The notes below the pieces were generated by a model. That model was not told the DNA's origin. It made no database searches and was given only the letters and a program-made list of their open reading frames with translations. This document shows, piece by piece, positions 43,497 through 64,000 of a stretch of DNA of 64,000 bases. The position numbers were made by a program, and so were the translations under genes. Numbering within the stretch: position 1 is the stretch's first letter; the number at the start of each line of letters is the position of its first letter. The stretch covers positions 38,862,368 to 38,926,367 of the forward strand of contig NC_052507.1 of NCBI RefSeq assembly GCF_014356525.2, written 5' to 3'. The stretch comes from Nilaparvata lugens. Its lineage: Eukaryota > Arthropoda > Insecta > Hemiptera > Delphacidae.

Positions 43497-44269
43497 TGTA
43501 ATATTACATTTTTTTCTCACATTGGAATCGAATCTTCAATTCGAGATCTATGGAACTTTATAGTAAATATCAGAGTCATCAATAGACGGACAAACTTTTC
43601 GACAGAGAATTTTTTATCGTAAATGATTGTTGCATTGTTCCATGGTGTCACCGGGGCTGAGAAACAGAATAAATAGTTTATTTAAATAGAGAATATATAT
43701 GAAAGTTTAAAATAACAGTTTCAAAATAAAGTTTTATTGAGAACAGATGTAAAATGTGAATTCTAAACTTGTAATTTATAAATTTTTGGTGACGTGTCTG
43801 TAATGTTGGAGGCGTTGGCTCTGTGACTTGTAACTTAGGTTTTTCCTGTTCTGCCTCTCTAGAAAAATGGCTGGCTATGTGTGTTGTTGTAAAATTTTGC
43901 TCTGAATCATTTTCGTTTATTAATGTTTTAAATTGAGTTTTAAACAAATTTTTGTGTTCTATTTTGTTAATATATAGCTATTAGTGTATTCAAGCCAATA
44001 GCCACTGTTTTTCAACTGTAAACTAGATAAGTATTTTAGTTCGTAGTAACTCTAAATAATTAGGCTTAAGATATAGTTCTTTGTGTATTTGTATAAATTC
44101 ATCTGAAGATTATAAGTTCATTTGCTCTGAAAACTGGATTTCTCATTCATAGGCGATAGATCCATTCACAATTTATCAAGAATCTATTTCATTGGAGCCG
44201 ACAACTATCCTTAGGTTAATAGGTGGAATGCTATTCCAACCGATTTAAGGAAAAATTGGTAGCACGGCA
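43497..44269 (+). repeat. 3' LTR of the non-autonomous element
   Basis: 773 bp, same length and ends as 38053-38825. Confidence 0.93.
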
Positions 44270-44273
44270 AAGC

Positions 44274-46194
44274 ATACAGTTTATATAATAAATTTGATAC
44301 CTTTGTTCCTTCTACTACTCTGGCTGAAACTTTGAAAAAATTTTCTATTGAGCTCAACTCAGCCAAACGATCGCTATTTAACATGAACCTGAACCAAGCT
44401 GATTTTTTGATTACCATGATGTGCATTCACAAATTACCGCTTTCTGTCCGCACCAAATTTGAAGAATCCGTACCAGATGATCAAGTTCCCACCTTTGACC
44501 GTTTATTGAGTTTTGTGGCTAGTCAAGAAAAATCTCTGGAAGTGACCGCACTAACCCGCAAATATGACCAAGTAATTAGCGCCAGCATTGAATATGTAGA
44601 TCCCGTTTCTGTTAAAGCTGAACCTAGCACAAGTAATTACCAACAGAGAAAGCAGCCCTTCTCTTCAACTAAAACTGGGTATCCAATCAGTGGTGGCATT
44701 TGTGTTCTTTGTTCAGAAGGACATCAATTGTATAGATGCAACATTTTCAAAAGAGAATCAGTATCCAAATGCAATCAAATTGTAAAGCAACACAAAAGGT
44801 GCTTTGTTTGCCTAGGGTCTCACCTGAAAGCAAATTGCAACTCAACGATTTGCTGCAAGAACTGCCGCTCTAATCACCATCATACGCTTCTGTGCAATAA
44901 TGCTAACAATCTTCAATCATTACTTTTTAAAGAACAACGCTCTGAACATCGGTTTGCTGAGCCACACCAAGCACCAAATCAATATGGACGCCCGCATACC
45001 GGTACTGGCCAAAACGCCGCGCACCATGCGCCTCCTCCTGGTTTCAGCCCGCTACCTGTGCCGACTTTTGCCGCTGCCCCACCGCAACCGCCAGTAAGCT
45101 CTTATCATGCACCTTCTAGCAGCGCACCAAACCTGGCTATCAGCTCTAATCTGCCTCCTAGTTCGCCGCCAGTCAACAGTTGTCCATCTCCGCCCATAAG
45201 TTCAAGCCCTGCCTCCAGTGCACAATATGTAACAAACAGTTCTCTATCTTCTATACCACACACTTTTAGTGGCTGCACTCAGGTGAAGGCCGTACATGCT
45301 TCTGCTTTACTTGGAACCGCTGTCATTACAGTCTTGAACCAATACAATCAACCCTTCTTGTTGCGTGCTGTGTTGGACTCTGGTTCCATGCGCTCCATTA
45401 TCACCACCCGAGCCGCCACCGCAATGGGTTTAGTTGTTGTGCCCGCTCAAATCCAACTGAATGGAATCTTTGAAAAAAGGACATCTGTCAAAGGCATCGT
45501 GCAGTTAAGAATATTGTCCAAACCTCAATTTGATATTGCTCTTTCTACCGAAGCTCTTGTATTAGATCAAATTGCTGGCAATCTTCCTGTCTTTCTGCTT
45601 CACCCCGCACTAAAGAATTCGTTTGCGCATCTAGACCTCGCTGATCCTAATTTTGATGAGCCTTCTGAAATCGACCTACTGATTGGTGCTGATTTATACT
45701 CCAACATCTTTATATCCGCAGAAAATTCCATTATTCCTGGTAACCCTGCCGCCTTTGCCACAATCTTTGGTTATGTTTTAAGTGGTAGATTGAGTATTGA
45801 GGACTCGCCCGCACCGCTCAACGAAATGCAGCTCATTTGCACTATGTTTGCACAGGAAGCACAGCTCAACACCATCATGAACAAATTTTGGGAAACCGAA
45901 GAGGCCATCCCCGTTCGAAAAGAGTCATTGCCCAAAGACGAGTTGTGTGAGAAACTGTACCAATCCACTACTTATCGCACCTCTGAAGGAAGGTATGTTG
46001 TGGCACTGCCTTTCAAACCTGCCGCCTCCTGCTGCTCAGCTCTGCCGCCTCCGCCTTCTGCCGCCTCCCGCCGCTCCGCTCTGCCGCCTCCGACTCGCCG
46101 CCTCCCGCCGCTCCGCTTTGCCGCCTCCAACTCACTGCCTCATTTAGAACAATCTAACAATGTTATTGTAAATAGTTTGGTTTTACCCGCATAA
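44274..46194 (+). pseudogene. BEL/Pao gag 3' part, protease and pol stub
   Basis: Resumes the capsid (YNKFDTFVPSTTLAETL, MMCIHKLPLSVRTKFEES). Three zinc knuckles follow: CVLCSEGHQLYRC, CFVCLGSHLKANC, CKNCRSNHHHTLLC. A Pro/Ser-rich linker (about 44950-45240) precedes the aspartic protease (LRAVLDSGSMRSIIT, D-S-G; DLLIGADLYSNIF). It ends in the first part of the RT region (CEKLYQSTTYRTSEGRYVVA), which breaks off at ALPFKPAA into Pro/Ser/Arg repeats and a stop at 46194. RT, RNase H and integrase are absent. The frame itself stays open for 620 codons, which is notable for a crippled element. Confidence 0.88.
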
Positions 46195-46560
46195 CCTGTG
46201 ACTGTCCGCGTTGCTTCGTTATCGCCGCCTTGTGTTGTCCACTCTGCCGCAACATCCTGATGACCACACCGCTGTTTGCTGCTTTGCTCCACTTAGCTGT
46301 TTTGATGACCGCACCTCTGTTGACGCTCAGCTCCACTTCTATGACCGCACCGCAGTTCATGTCTACGTGCATTCCGCAACTTGTGCTGTGCCGCCCCGCT
46401 TGTCTACTTCTATGACTGCACCGCAGTTCATGTCTACGCGCATTCCGCAACTTGTGCTGTGCCGCCCCGCTTGTCTACTTCTATGACCGCACTGCAGTTC
46501 ATGTCTACGCGCTTTCCGCAACTTGTGCTGTGCCGCCCAACTTGTCTTCACAACACGCTC
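46021..46560 (+). repeat. GC-rich minisatellites replacing BEL pol
   Basis: First a CTGCCGCCTCCCGCCGCTC-like degenerate array (about 46021-46130). Then three copies of a 71-bp unit starting ACTTCTATGAC at 46335, 46406 and 46477, with a partial fourth at about 46548. The sequence is clearly richer in GC than its surroundings. Confidence 0.85.
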
Positions 46561-46716
46561 CCGTGTTCACACCACATCGCTCTGGACTTCTCCGCTCACT
46601 GTATTCAAGACCGCAGACCCATCGCCATCTAGTTATTGCCGACCGCCCTGCCGCAATGTACAGTGTTTGTTGCTGCTTCACCCGATTTAAAAACTGCTCG
46701 TTTTTGGGGAGGAGTA

Positions 46717-47262
46717 TGTATGGGCCAGCTATTTGAATCAACCGCGCTCACCCACGGCCATCTAGCGTGCCATCAGCCGCTCTAAGATCGCTTAGTCCAA
46801 TATGTAGTTGGCACTGTTCTCCCTCTGGTTTCCCCTGCCTTTTTGCTTACCAGCTCTCTTCCGTTTGTAACTGATTTTTGTGGAAACTTGTTGTCCTGAT
46901 GCCACACGGTTGTTTTCTCCTTTTAAAGAAGTCATAAATGTATTACCGCTTCGCTTGTTTGAATTTAAACTACTACCGCGACTAGTTAGGAAAAGTTATT
47001 GTTAGAGTACTCCGCTAAATATCTAGATTTGGATCTTCTTTGTGTAATCTCTCCGCTGCGACATGGGCCCATGTATTCATCATCGCCAGTGCAAGTGAAT
47101 TCCTGATTATCTGAACGTGTTACCGCCTACCAGAACGAGGAGACCGCTCTTACAGTCCACTGTGAACCCGCCATACCCAAACGAGACGCCTTTAAAGGTA
47201 ACAATTTTATTTTCTGAGCTACTAAGTAACGTGTTTAGAAGTTCACCTCATTGGCTCTAACA
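46717..47262 (+). repeat. 3' LTR of the plus-strand BEL element
   Basis: 546 bp; matches 36405-36961 apart from the 11-bp duplication and several transitions. Confidence 0.93.
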
Positions 47263-47509
47263 AACCTATACATTACTTAAGCTATAGAGTTTCTTTGTTT
47301 GATTTGGAGTTTTTCTGTTGTATGCATTTATTTCTAATTTTATGAATTGTGTTACTTTGAAACATTAGCTTAACTTTGTGTTCATATTTTATTAACAAGT
47401 CACTACCAGGTGGCATCTTTTTTTTTTGTCTAGATTTATTAACTCAGTGCACAACGTAAACAAATAAAAGGTATCTAAAAATAACAATATTTAGTAATTT
47501 TCTTCATTT

Positions 47510-47985
47510 GCTCACCTGTATATGTTATCCTTCAGGAAACCTATAACAGCCTCACAAACCTCTGGCACTAAAATAGATACCGTATCACACTTTTGGAAAC
47601 TTTAAACAAATAACTGAGACTAGTATAAGAGTCGCCACTCACCAAGAAGCGCAATGTACGGTAATAGCCAATCTTTCTCGCACTGGAATTTCTTTCCTGT
47701 AGTTGGTATCCTGTTTACTAATTATGTGTTCAATACCAACAATTAAACTTTCAAAATCGTCACTTAACATTCTTAAAAAGTTTTTTACACTGCCATCGCA
47801 TCTCAATTCTCCCGTCAAAGGATCTGTATCATCTCGATTCAAATCATTTAAAAGATCGCTGCCGCTATACTTTGCTCTTGCCTGCAATGAAGGTCGAACC
47901 CAGTATCTTCTCGGTTTTTTACATTTTGATAAAATAACACACGCTGCCGCAGCAAGAACAACCTATTCAGCACTCGACATTCTAC
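47510..47985 (-). pseudogene. Harbinger transposase, N-terminal exons
   Basis: On the minus strand: CKKPRRYWVRPSLQARAKY, GELRCDGSVKNFLRMLSDDF, IISKQDTNYRKEIPVRERLA, which is the N-terminal pattern of PIF/Harbinger (and related HARBI1) transposases. A GTGAGT donor follows near 47638. A second exon (about 47590-47513) reads SILVPEVCEAVIGFLKDN, again family-typical, before another GTGAG donor. An in-frame stop near the start and an apparent shift just before the first donor inactivate it. The DDE catalytic exon is missing. Confidence 0.8.
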
Positions 47986-48180
47986 ATACTGTCTGATTTT
48001 CTACATAGGTACTGTAAAGTTTAGTTGCAAGTTGCAGACCTAAAAACAAACTATGTGCCCAGGTTGCAAGTACAAGTTGCAGACTCCCATCGGCAACTAG
48101 CGTCTGCAATCGAAGTTGGCATTTTTTTGTTGCCAACTCCGGTGTAAACGCGGCTTTAGTTTACGGAGGGAGTAGACTAA

Positions 48181-48312
48181 AGGTAGGCGCACACAGACGA
48201 TCATCGGACGGACGGCACGCATTGGACGATTAGATTGTTTTCATTTGGAGTGAGCATACCTATCCGCATCGTATAGGTAGACCGTCCGATGACGACTTGT
48301 GTACGCCTACCT
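48181..48312. mobile_element. 132-bp MITE with TAA target duplication
   Basis: Inverted ends AGGTAGGCGCACACAGACGA and TCGTCATCGG-/GTGTACGCCTACCT-type arms of about 35 bp. Flanked by TAA on both sides (48178-48180, 48313-48315). The 3-bp TWA duplication suggests a Harbinger-type MITE. Confidence 0.85.
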
Positions 48313-48315
48313 TAA

Positions 48316-50398
48316 GTCACCCCTACCCATGGTTGACATTGTCTCTCATTTTCAAAAAATATAGGGGAATGTGGGGTTGCCCCGGTAAGCAGTCTATATG
48401 CCACCCTGTGTATTTGTACTCGTTGCTAACCACGCTAGATGCTTGGTGTGAAGAACTTATTTTTAGCTTGGTATTAGTCAGCCATTACTCTTTGGTGTAC
48501 TAGTTTGTTATCAAGTTTCAACTGGTTTTTGTTATAACTTTCACATGACTTCCCAGCAATGTAAATTCTGTTTCTGTTTACACTATCATAGGTTCCATGT
48601 TGAAATCACCTTGTGTACCAATCAGGCTTCAATTTTATGTATAAACCATCGACCAAACTGATTTTACATTGGTTATCCTAAACGTTTTAGTAAAGTCATG
48701 CATTTCGGGTAGCCCCAGTAAGACACTGTGGGGTAATGGCAGTAGGTTACCGGCATTCCCAATCACTGTTTCTAATGGTTGTTTCAAGTCAATTTACTGT
48801 GAGCTTGAAACAACTGTTAACACCTTTATTTAATACATTAATATTAAAATATACTTAATTATATCCATTGAAATATATATATTATATTAATTGAAAAATA
48901 TCAAAATATAATTTAAATTAATAAAAATATTCAATGGTTTAAATAGAATGGCTTTTATACTTGAGTATTTTCTTCAAGTCTCTATAATATATATTTAGAT
49001 GGTTTAAGTTTGATTCTCACAAAAAATTTATGAAATTTGTTTTATAAAATTTTTTCAATTAGAAATACATGGGGAAAGTCCCTACTGCCATTACCCCAAG
49101 GGTTGGGGTAATACCGGTATGTGTAAGGGTTAAGAAAATGGTTATTTGTGCAACTAGTGCGCAAAGTGACAGTTTGCTGCACCAAAAGAAACGTTTACGC
49201 ACGAGCCATAGGCGAGGGCGGAATGGTTTCTTGAGTACAGCAGAGGAACTTTGCGCACGTATTTCACATTAAATTTTTCCTACAGTTATCATTGAATATG
49301 AGAAGTGGTTGATTATGGGTAAAATGATGGCTGAAATCTATCAAATGTTCGTCTGTATATTTTTGTTATTAATAACAACTTCAATATATTTTAAACTTGA
49401 TAGTCCAATTGAAAATTAATAATCGATAATTTATTCAAATTAATCCAATTAATTCGAAAATTTGAATAATCTTGAGTAAATTTTAATTTCTAAATAATTT
49501 TTCAACCAATCAATTTATGAATGAAAAAAATATTATTTGAAATAATGAATAATATTCAAAACGTATAATGTAATGAGTTCTCATTTTTATTTATCTGAAA
49601 ATCAGAAAAAAATATAGATAGAACAAATTTTCATTCAAAATACACGCCAACAATGTCAACAGCTGATTGGGATGGCTGTAAGATAAATGCAAAGTATTAA
49701 GAGTACCGTACGCAAAGTAATACTTTGCGCACTAGAGCGGAAAAGTGATTCTTTGCGTTCTGTAATCAGTGCAGGAATGGTCACTTTTCAAGGTAACTGT
49801 AGAAAGAAAAAATTTTCAGGGTACTCATTTTGTCACAAAGTATCTACAAAAAAATTATATTGTAGCCTGTGATATGTGGAAGCCACAAAAAATGTTACCA
49901 GACAAAATTGGGAGTTTTACCAAAAACTAAAAAGGATGCTGCTTAACATATCTCCCCTACCTATCTTTATTGAAGTGAAGAAAAATACTCACCTTTTATA
50001 ATGAAAATACTCTTTAAACATTGAAGAATACAATAAAAATTATTGCAAGAGATTTCAACTTAAATATTTGGTCTATTAAGAAAGTACCTAAGTCAATATT
50101 AGTTCCTTGCCCTACTACCATGGGTTGGGAAATTATTGCTTCCAAACATATTATGGTACAACAATTTTATGATTTCCCTTCGTGTATTTCTCGTCCATCT
50201 ATTCTGAACCAAAAATTTACCTAATCTCTTTAAAAATTTGTACTAACTAGCAGTCTTAAAAATTTGAGCGTTTTGTATCTTCTGAAATATCCACACTGAA
50301 AATTAGAATAAAGAATACATTTTCTGACCTGACATGCCCCAATAAAAAGTTTGTTTTCTTATTCAGAGATTGATTTGATTTTTAAACTCTTATTCAAA
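48316..50398. other. Intergenic, with eroded repeats
   Basis: No gene. GTGGGGTAATGGCAGTAGG (about 48729) recurs inverted at about 49079 (CCTACTGCCATTACCCC), perhaps the ends of a MITE of about 370 bp. Around 49155-49265 and 49708-49800 lie related phrases with GCGCAAAGT and CTTTGCGCACTAG, another probable repeat family. Confidence 0.5.
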
Positions 50399-50461
50399 AG
50401 TTACATCTGGTAACACCTAATATTATTGCTGACGCTGTATTCCATTGTAATGCTCGATCAC
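50399..50461 (+). repeat. Partial 5' LTR of the errantivirus-like element
   Basis: 63 bp matching the start of the 3' LTR, with a 16-bp gap relative to it (the GCTGAATATGATAATATGAC part is shortened). It then jumps straight into pol sequence. Confidence 0.8.
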
Positions 50462-50488
50462 TACAAAAACAGGTAATCTCTAATTATC

Positions 50489-51199
50489 ATGAGGGTAAAA
50501 CATTCCACCGCGGTATCAACTATCAATGAATCTTATAATCAAATACGACGTAAATATTACTGGCCATCAATGCTACAGGACGTGACTGGTTACATTAATA
50601 AATGTGCTGTTTGCTTAAAGGTTAAATATTATGACAGGAGACCCGTTCGAGTTGACTATAAAATCTCACCCTCTCCTGAAACACCGTTCGAGAAAATACA
50701 GATTGATTGCTTCCAATATGACAAAATAAAGTTTTTAACGATGACTGACTGTTTTTCCAAACGGCTAACGGTTCATCCAATAAAAAGTTTGAACCAAGTC
50801 GATATCCAAGAATGCTTAAACGACTATTTCTCTGCTTTCCCCATACCCAAAATTGTACAAATGGACAACGGACGTGAATTTGACAATGCAGGCCTACGTG
50901 ATTTCCTGAGACTTTATGGCATTGAACCATATTACGTTACTCCCGGACACCCAGACTCGCAAGGTTTGGTAGAAAGGACTCATTCTACACTTATTGAAAT
51001 TCTGAATGCCATTCAACTTGAAAATAAAACCAAAACCACTGAAACTAATATGAAATTATCGGTAATTGCCTTCAATAATACTCTAAACTCTTCCTTGAAA
51101 ATGTCTCCTATGGAAATAACATATGGAATATCGAAAAACCCTTTTGTAAACGGAATAACAGAGATTAGTAACTTAACAACTGTACCAACAGTATCTTGA
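50489..51199 (+). pseudogene. Errantivirus-type integrase fragment
   Basis: The zinc region (YYWPSMLQDVTGYINKCAVC) and catalytic core are present: EKIQIDCFQYD (first Asp), IVQMDNGREFDN (second Asp) and GHPDSQGLVERTHSTLIE (Glu), then the SPMEITYG phrase of the C-terminal region. All three catalytic acids are intact. The frame is open for 236 codons, stops at 51197 and continues in another frame with Lys/Glu-rich sequence. RT is absent upstream, so it is a remnant. Confidence 0.88.
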
Positions 51200-51399
51200 A
51201 CGAGTCATCCTAGTGCATAAAATGATTAAGAATAAAATTGAAGTAGAAAAACAAAAACGTACTGAGAAATTGAATGTTAATCGTGAGAAGAATGTTGAAA
51301 TTGAAAACGAGCCACACATAAAATCGACATTTAATAAGAAAACAAAACCGAAATTCATCAAGGTAAATATTACGATACAACACAACAATTAATGTCTTT

Positions 51400-52654
51400 T
51401 TAATGGTTTAGGATCCGCGATTTCGTGGAACACTGGAAACATGGATGCTGATGATAAGGAAAGATATGAAAAAAATTTGCAGACAGTCCAATCTAATGAA
51501 TATCATCTTAGTAACAATGTAGACACAAGCAATTTGCTGTAAATCAGAAATTAATTAACGAATTCAATAATGAGATGAAAGTAATCAGAGCGAATAATCT
51601 AAAAATCAGCAATTACTTTAATTTTTTGTTCAATGAATCCAACCAAATGGAAATGAATCAGCAATCCTCTTTGTTATTCGACTCGCTCCTGAATAATAAA
51701 ATATCTGACATTGTAACTAGTCTCGAATTTTGTAAATTGAAAATACTCCATTCTTCTATTATTTCTCTTGATGATATTTTTCTCCTACAAAAAAACTCAA
51801 ATGTCAGCTTTATTTCAAATAAAATTAGTGTGTTATGGAAACTAAGCAAAGTACATTGTGGAATATTTAAAGACCATATTTCATATTTTGTGGACGTACC
51901 GCTATTGTCAACTGTTTATGAAACGTTTTTTCTATTGTCTTATCCTGTCATTGTCGGTAACGATATTTTAACAACTATTACGCATCCTTCTTTTGTTCTT
52001 AGAAATGACAAATTATTTTCTGGAAATTGTGAACTCATTTATGATGATTATTATTGTAGTGCAGTAAGCGAACTTAATGATATATGTATTGAGCAATTAT
52101 TAAATGATAGGAATCTAGACGGATGTAGTAAGATAGTTTTGAAAGACGGAGATTCTTTCATAAAATAAGTAGAAATAGTTGATAGTTTTATATTATTTAA
52201 TTTTAGTACATATAATTATGGTTCTGAATACTGATGTGAACAAGAATATTACTCTTTTTTTAATAAGAAAACGCAATTGTTGAAAATTAATAGCTCAGAA
52301 ACACTGATTGGTTACTACAAACCAAATATATTTTGGGAAAACGAAATTGTACTTCCAACTGAATTTGTAGAAAACAAACGACTATCCAACTTCAACTTTG
52401 ATCAAGTACATACTGCTAATATAAATTTTCAAAAACTTGATGTTCTAGATGAGTTACCTCTGACCGATAATCGAAACCTATGTATTATTCTATTGCTTAT
52501 TTTTACTGTAATTTTATTGATTGTTATAATATTTCTCAAACGGCTGTTTATCTGGCACAAACTTTGTAACTTAATCTGTTGTAAATCTGAAGTTGAAAAT
52601 GATACTGTGCAGCGTGAACCAGAACAAATAGGCCATAGACTACCATGTACTTAG
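51400..52654 (+). pseudogene. Env-like region of an insect errantivirus
   Basis: Two frames (51575-52168 and 52277-52654), separated by stops, follow integrase where errantiviruses keep env. The second ends with a strong membrane segment (about 20 Leu/Ile/Val residues at 52490-52540), then basic and Cys residues, the layout of a membrane-anchored envelope protein. The first has several Cys residues and no zinc or enzyme motif. The assignment rests on position and the membrane anchor. The gene is broken and non-functional. Confidence 0.62.
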
Positions 52655-52729
52655 TTTATAATACTTTGAATATAATATATATTTTTTCTTTCTTTGAAGC
52701 TGAGGGCAGCTTCACTCTTAGGGGGGAGG

Positions 52730-52938
52730 AGTTACATCTGGTAACACCTAATATTCGCTGAATATGATAATATGACGCTGTATTCCATTGTAATGCTCGA
52801 TCATAGTACTTTTAGTCAGTCTACTGCCAAACTTCACCGAGAACACTTCTCTCTTATTCGCTATATATTTCATAATTATGTATTTGAAAATAAAGTTTTC
52901 TTTTTAAAAAGGTGTTTGGTTACCCCAGAACTATAACT
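52730..52938 (+). repeat. 3' LTR of the errantivirus-like element
   Basis: 209 bp from AGTTACATC to TATAACT, preceded by the purine tract. It includes AATAAAG near 52891, a likely polyadenylation signal. Confidence 0.72.
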
Positions 52939-53703
52939 AAAGATTAAAAATCAGTTCATTATCCGAAATAGTATGATCAATACAGTAGAAAGTAAATCTG
53001 CAGGGCATCAGTAAATACATGATTATAAAAGGGTATTAATAAAACAAGTCAATAAACTTTTAAAATAATTTGTATAAATTTATAAAGCTTTAAGAATACA
53101 TTCAACAGTAGAAAACATAGTCATAGAGAATTTGTAATAAATTGAAAATTATCTGAGGCATCTAACATTTTGTTGTTTGCAAAATATCATATTTTAAAAT
53201 GACCTAATCAATATAAAATGGAATGACAATAATTATTCTGGAAAATGTGTTACAGTAATAAATTATTAAAAATAAATATCACAATTGATTTTTTAAATCA
53301 TTTATCCAAGAGAGAAGGCACACGAATAATGATATATATCCTTCAACAAGAAACAAAACATTTAAATGTAATAAATTCAATGGAAAGTTAATAAATATCA
53401 TGATTCTTTTACCTAAACCTGAAATTAATCTTAAGAAAAATCTCAATAGTTTGAAAGTTATAAATAGAAGTGATATTTGATAGAGTTTGAGAATAATAAC
53501 GAACGATCTCAACCACCAACAATTTACCAACAAACAGATAATTAAATCCATTTTGATCATAGGGGAAAAGAAAAATACCATTACGATCTCATACGATTCA
53601 GTTAATGTAAATTACCTTAAATTTTTGAATTTTAACAAAATCATTCATATACTCTTATTAGTTGAAAGAGTAGATGTTATTGACTCCTTGACATGTTTAA
53701 AAT
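52939..53703. other. GALE 3' flank / 3' UTR
   Basis: AT-rich, no gene recognised. The part next to 53703 should be the 3' UTR of GALE. I could not settle its polyadenylation site. Confidence 0.5.

Positions 53704-64000
<10,297 letters not shown>

Larger units (their letters stand above)
38053..44269 (+). mobile_element. Non-autonomous LTR retrotransposon inserted in BEL gag
   Basis: Two 773-bp LTRs (38053-38825, 43497-44269) with TG...CA ends, flanked by AAGC on both sides (38049-38052, 44270-44273). Interior of about 4.7 kb has no RT, protease or integrase; it has one coiled-coil ORF, repeats and a purine tract AAGAGGGGGG just before the 3' LTR. A possible primer site TGGTGGGACCGAA lies 13 bp after the 5' LTR (38839-38851). 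Replication would depend on proteins from another element. Orientation follows from the purine tract. Confidence 0.9.
36405..47262 (+). mobile_element. BEL/Pao element inside Harbinger, internally deleted
   Basis: LTRs 36405-36961 and 46717-47262, TG...CA, with identical 5-bp flanks AACCT (36400-36404 and 47263-47267). It encodes gag and protease but only the first residues of the RT region. It is itself split by an LTR element at 38053-44269. Purine tract GGGGAGGAG precedes the 3' LTR. Confidence 0.92.
35718..48155. mobile_element. PIF/Harbinger transposon, interrupted by nested elements
   Basis: Terminal inverted repeats AGCCGTGTTTACACCGGAG (left) and CTCCGGTGTAAACGCGGCT (right) lie exactly next to TTA on both sides (35715-35717, 48156-48158), the 3-bp target duplication of this superfamily. 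Further inverted similarity (GTTGGCAAC, TTGCAAGTTGCAG-type) follows inside. It holds a MADF-type gene at the left and the N-terminal part of a Harbinger transposase at the right, convergent. Without the BEL insertion it would be about 1.6 kb, and the catalytic DDE part is missing, so it is non-autonomous. Confidence 0.88.
50399..52938 (+). mobile_element. Errantivirus-like (gypsy/env) remnant
   Basis: A 5' LTR fragment (50399-50461) and a 3' LTR (52730-52938) share AGTTACATCTGGTAACACC. The 3' LTR ends CTATAACT, so the ends are AGTTA...TAACT as in insect errantiviruses. Only integrase and env-like parts remain between them: gag, protease and RT are deleted. A purine tract GGGGGGAGG precedes the 3' LTR. 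No clean target duplication was found. Confidence 0.75.

Noticed and set aside
46211..46736. Several overlapping frames on both strands with Cys, Pro and Ala
   Set aside because: Produced by the 71-bp tandem repeat; the same peptide recurs in different frames.
49069..49272. Short basic frame
   Set aside because: Lies in an eroded repeat and has no recognisable domain.

Overview
This looks like insect nuclear DNA, most likely from a hemipteran. It is AT-rich, its genes are split by GT-AG introns, and most of the window is transposable elements: non-LTR LINEs, BEL/Pao and Ty3/gypsy LTR elements, an errantivirus-like remnant, PIF/Harbinger and hAT DNA elements, and several MITEs. The hemipteran placement is an inference from the repeat mix and a multicopy-type gene at 21-24 kb. 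No rRNA, tRNA, CRISPR array or bacterial-style operon was seen.

Three host or host-like genes are present. At the left edge, on the minus strand, are two exons of the ribosome quality-control factor NEMF/Rqc2 (Drosophila Clbn): 4-206 and 1092-1263. On the right, also minus strand, are six exons of UDP-galactose 4-epimerase (GALE) between 63492 and 53704. They include the stop codon but not the first coding exon or exons. In the middle, plus strand, 21041-24158, is a DDE/RNase-H-like gene of a family I associate with DUF7869. It has one clean intron and four frame breaks, each in or beside a simple-sequence run.

Layout: 1.4-6.7 kb, a decayed minus-strand LINE with ORF1 and EN-RT, upstream of the NEMF exons. 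6.9-10 kb, LINE fragments and a long plus-strand RT ORF. 10.8-15.2 kb, a minus-strand LINE, most of it caught in a nearly identical 2,048-bp tandem duplication. 15.3-21 kb, inverted repeats and two large arrays of a 16-bp minisatellite whose consensus is two insect telomere words, TTAGGTTAGG, plus AAAAGC; the second array sits between about 90-bp inverted repeats. 24.7-35.4 kb, a truncated minus-strand Ty3/gypsy element split by a complete but decayed minus-strand BEL/Pao element. 35.7-48.2 kb, a four-level nest: a PIF/Harbinger transposon (target duplication TTA) holding a BEL/Pao element (AACCT), holding a non-autonomous LTR element (AAGC), holding a hAT MITE (AATCACAT). 50.4-52.9 kb, an internally deleted errantivirus-like remnant with integrase and an env-like tail. 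53.7-64 kb, the GALE gene, whose last intron holds a LINE inserted into an old relative of the 38-kb LTR.

Most coding-like sequence is therefore mobile-element protein in decay. The host signal is confined to the conserved, correctly spliced exons of NEMF and GALE.
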